Of a DNA stretch of 53,427 nucleotides, positions 51,624 to 53,427 are shown one piece after another (position 1 is the first letter of the stretch; every line of letters starts with the position of its first letter). Below the pieces are notes generated by a model, which was not told the origin of the DNA, did not search any database, and saw only the letters and a list, made by a program, of their open reading frames with translations. Made by a program: the position numbers and the translations under genes. The stretch spans positions 1 to 53,427 of the forward strand of contig CAZQNO010000016.1 in NCBI GenBank assembly GCA_964594775.1, read 5' to 3'. Source of the DNA: CAYFVU01 sp964594775 (GTDB lineage Bacteria > Spirochaetota > Spirochaetia > DSM-16054 > Sediminispirochaetaceae).

Positions 51624-52401
51624 TCTCCTGAGAGCTCATACCCCCGACCAGATCCGCTGCATGCATGACCAAGGCAAAGGGACGGCCTCCGTATATGCTT
51701 GTGGCGTTTGTCGTCACCACCCTCCCCCCATGTTCGATGGAGGGACCCTCCGCGGCCTTTCTCGGCTCATGACTTCTAAATATATGATGCACTCCCAGTG
51801 CCTCACAGAACCGACTGCTCACATCTGGGCCGAAACAGCTGCCTGCTCCCCGCATATTCTTGGAGATTCCCGGCTCCGGACTCGGATCGCTCCAGAGCAG
51901 CTCCCTCTCCACCGATTCACTTGCCCCTTCGATGTCGGCAGCCGATTCTATCCCAATGCCTATGCCCCCGTGAACGAAGAGGGCCGCCGCGGGTAAAATC
52001 GCCGCCAATGACAGTTTCCTTGCAAAGGGCCGAAAGGTGTGCGCGTAAAAATCGGTCCAGCTGCCCTGCTTTCTCTCCGCCTCATCGACAAGGGTACAGG
52101 GAGCGAAGAGGGGGTCTCCTTTCTCATCATACTCCTCGTGGTTTCCCTTAAGGGCCACAATGCTCTCGGGATACCTACTCAGAAGCATGTTTATCCCCTC
52201 GATTACTTCGACTCCTTCGGGACCCCGATCGGCGTAATCACCGAGAAAGATGAGAAGGTCCCCCGGTCTCCTCAGTGAAACCCCCCGCTTCAGTGCTTCG
52301 AGATCTCCATGTATGTCGCCGAAGATCAACAGCCGTCCATCGGCGGCGGGATGAAGGTAGCTGAGCCGTCCTCGCTTTTCTATGTTTTTGCTCTTGTCCA
52401 T
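51592..52401 (-). CDS. PPP-family serine/threonine protein phosphatase
   Basis: The calcineurin-like phosphatase signature is complete: GDIHGD, GDYADRG, KGNHE, then FVHGG and FRSHEP with the remaining metal histidines. At 269 aa it is a compact bacterial PPP enzyme that should remove phosphate from Ser/Thr (or other) phosphoproteins, and so counter a Hanks-type kinase. No kinase gene is near. ATG 52401 is chosen because a promoter ends seven bases before it. Confidence 0.9.
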   Translation of the reverse strand: MDKSKNIEKRGRLSYLHPAADGRLLIFGDIHGDLEALKRGVSLRRPGDLLIFLGDYADRGPEGVEVIEGINMLLSRYPESIVALKGNHEEYDEKGDPLFAPCTLVDEAERKQGSWTDFYAHTFRPFARKLSLAAILPAAALFVHGGIGIGIESAADIEGASESVERELLWSDPSPEPGISKNMRGAGSCFGPDVSSRFCEALGVHHIFRSHEPRKAAEGPSIEHGGRVVTTNATSIYGGRPFALVMHAADLVGGMSSQEISDSCVFLDL

Positions 52402-52408
52402 TATAGGA

Positions 52409-52437
52409 ATGGTACAGGCTCCAGTTCTTACATGCAA
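52409..52437 (-). promoter_or_regulatory. PPP phosphatase promoter, leaderless arrangement
   Basis: TTGCAT (52437-52432), a 17-bp spacer and TACCAT (52414-52409), then seven bases to ATG 52401. A TATAAT that overlaps the ATG is the alternative -10. No ribosome binding site is present. Confidence 0.45.
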
Positions 52438-52461
52438 GGGCGGACGGTCCGGGACGGAGCA

Positions 52462-52478
52462 TCCGGTATCATACCGGA
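52462..52478. promoter_or_regulatory. 17-bp perfect palindrome upstream of the PPP phosphatase
   Basis: TCCGGTAT-C-ATACCGGA, eight-base arms around one base. It lies about 25 bp upstream of the -35 box of the phosphatase promoter and downstream of the decayed regulator. No T-run follows on either strand, so it is more like an operator or activator site than a terminator. Confidence 0.6.
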
Positions 52479-52524
52479 AGATCCGAACCCCGCCCGGGTA
52501 CAAACTTGCCTTTCAGTACCTTTT

Positions 52525-53042
52525 TCAGTCCTTCAGCGGAAAGTAAATCTCCGTTTTCAGCTCATCCGGCACCGTTTCTCTCGGATCGTTGAGGTACTAC
52601 TCATAGCAGTACTCTTCCGTATCCAGTCCCTTCTCCTTTACAAAGGCGGTGAGCCGATCATAGGCATCGACGATCTCCACATCGAGGGCCGACATGTCCA
52701 TGTTGTGATAGAGGGCGAAGGGCGCCCCGGCCGGCTCCACGCCCCGTGCCGACAGGTATTCGAAAATTTTCCTGTAGCCGTTTCCCGTCTCTTGAAACGA
52801 GAATCGAGGAGCTGCGGTTCTTTAAGGCGCGACATGCGGAAGAGCCGATAATCCTCCCGCAGCCGGCAGAAGGCAAAGAGATACCAGGACCTCCATTTGA
52901 AGACGAGGGTCATCGGTTCGAGCACGCGCGTGCTCTCTTTCAATGTATTGCTGGTATAACGGATTTCAAGCAGACGCTGTTCATCGATCGCCTTTTCTAC
53001 AAGAGAGAAGATCTCATATTCTTTCCCTATTTCCCCGAATTT
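52525..53042 (-). pseudogene. Decayed WYL-domain regulator joined to a GyrI-like domain remnant
   Basis: One minus-strand frame (53042 to about 52780) reads as a WYL domain: RLLEIRYTSNT, WRSWYLFAFCRLREDYRLF and MSRLKEPQLLDSRFKRRE. Its N-terminal helix-turn-helix is missing; the frame is closed by TGA at 53043-53045. A second frame (about 52815 to 52525) reads as the GyrI/AraC effector-binding type: RKIFEYLSARGVEPAGAPFA, then AYDRLTAFVKEKG, an in-frame TAG at 52597-52599, then YLNDPRETVPDELKTEIYFP. About 50 residues of that domain are absent. YafY-type regulators and GyrI proteins often occur as neighbours, so this is probably a deleted and frame-broken pair. Confidence 0.62.
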
Positions 53043-53048
53043 TCAAGA

Positions 53049-53411
53049 ATGGCCCGGTCTGCCGAGGAACTGGCATCCCGCATACAGGAAGACGACGATG
53101 TAATGCGGTACATCCGAGCCGTTAATATCCGGGCCGACAGGGATTTCATCGAAAAATGGGGCCTTATGCTGCAGGAAGCCGACGACATCGAGCGATCCGC
53201 CGATCTCTACAGCAACTACAACCTGCTGCCCTTCATGAGGAGCCTCAACGACTCAATGGAAACGGAGTATCTCGATTTCGATCCCGACGAAAAGCTCTCC
53301 AACAATGCTCAGGAAAAGGAGACTGTCGAGCTCTTCGGAACGATAGAGCGTTTCACCCTCCTCCTGCATGAGTCTTTCATAGTGGTTCAAATCATGCGGG
53401 ATAGGCAATAG
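53049..53411 (+). CDS. Hypothetical protein at the right end
   Basis: A 120-aa frame from ATG 53049 to TAG 53409-53411. Codon use resembles the other genes and the product is acidic and helical (EELASRIQEDDDVMRYIRAV), but no ribosome binding site or promoter is evident. I recognise no family. The start falls just past the end of the WYL remnant. Its last codons lie inside the right copy of the 50-bp inverted repeat. The opposite strand is also open over the last 170 bases, so the assignment is not firm. Confidence 0.42.
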   Translation: MARSAEELASRIQEDDDVMRYIRAVNIRADRDFIEKWGLMLQEADDIERSADLYSNYNLLPFMRSLNDSMETEYLDFDPDEKLSNNAQEKETVELFGTIERFTLLLHESFIVVQIMRDRQ

Positions 53412-53427
53412 ATACTCGCTGAGAGCG
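53378..53427. repeat. 50-bp terminal inverted repeat, right copy
   Basis: An exact reverse complement of bases 2-51, ending at the last base of the window. It includes the stop codon of the terminal + strand ORF and a small CGCT/AGCG stem at the edge. Beyond the 50 bp the flanks are unrelated (aroB side versus the terminal ORF). Confidence 0.9.

Overview
This 53.4 kb window is a gene-dense bacterial chromosomal segment, G+C-rich, with no rRNA, tRNA, CRISPR array or insertion sequence that I can see. Gene content points to a free-living spirochaete. It has a FlaB-type periplasmic flagellin behind a sigma-28-like promoter, a small PUR-domain protein of the Borrelia BpuR kind, an IleRS of the eukaryote-like class found in spirochaetes, and several lipoproteins. 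It also has aromatic, histidine, arginine and folate biosynthesis genes, which argues against a host-restricted Treponema or Borrelia. The assignment is inference from gene families; no 16S gene is present.

Layout. 0-4 kb: aroB and an ArsR-type regulator (-), then a cysteine desulfurase/ThiI pair (+). 4-13 kb (-): pfkA-ppk1, then ileS, a lipoprotein, hisH, hisF and an FmdB zinc ribbon. 13-16.5 kb (+): an orphan ParA, flaB and cca. 16.5-18.4 kb (-): coaD-rpmF-acpP-rnc; rpmF is only 59 codons. 18.5-19.9 kb (+): a lipoprotein and a secreted HEAT-repeat protein. 19.9-27.3 kb (-): one long unit, ffh-rpsP-khpA-rimM-trmD-rplS, a FliK-like gene, an FhlB-like gene, an HD-GYP gene, yraN, a 47-aa gene, an RGG/zinc protein and padR. 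The first part keeps an order known from Bacillus. 27.4-32.1 kb (-): smc, a membrane protein and a lipoprotein. 32.1-35.5 kb (-): a sucrose-phosphate phosphatase-like gene, a sucrose-phosphate synthase-like glycosyltransferase and a GalT-like nucleotidyltransferase, behind a leader with two competing hairpins. 35.6-40.2 kb: rnhB, bpuR-like, gpsA, an HPt protein and a membrane histidine kinase. 40.2-42 kb (-): folP and a folB-folK fusion. 42-46.5 kb (+): argC-argJ-argB-argD. 46.6-53.4 kb: a 56-aa gene, yidD, udk, a LysM/degenerate LytM protein, a large unknown protein, an alkaline-phosphatase-superfamily protein, a PPP phosphatase, a decayed WYL/GyrI-like regulator and a terminal unknown ORF.

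The most unusual signal is regulatory. At eight genes a recognisable -10 box, in seven cases with a -35 box 17 bp upstream, sits 5-10 nt before the start codon and no Shine-Dalgarno sequence is present. These look like leaderless or nearly leaderless mRNAs (nifS, coaD, the 18.5 kb lipoprotein, smc, folP, yidD, and the genes at 50.7 and 52.4 kb). Other genes in the same window have good ribosome binding sites, so two initiation modes appear to coexist.

Other points of note: an SMC protein with no recognisable hinge domain; a disaccharide cassette whose ribosome binding site can be hidden or freed by two alternative hairpins; a phosphofructokinase with Asn in place of the usual GGDG aspartate and Lys in the PPi-type position; a LytM domain without its metal ligands; two small genes (47 and 56 aa); and a 50-bp inverted repeat that forms the two extreme ends of the window.
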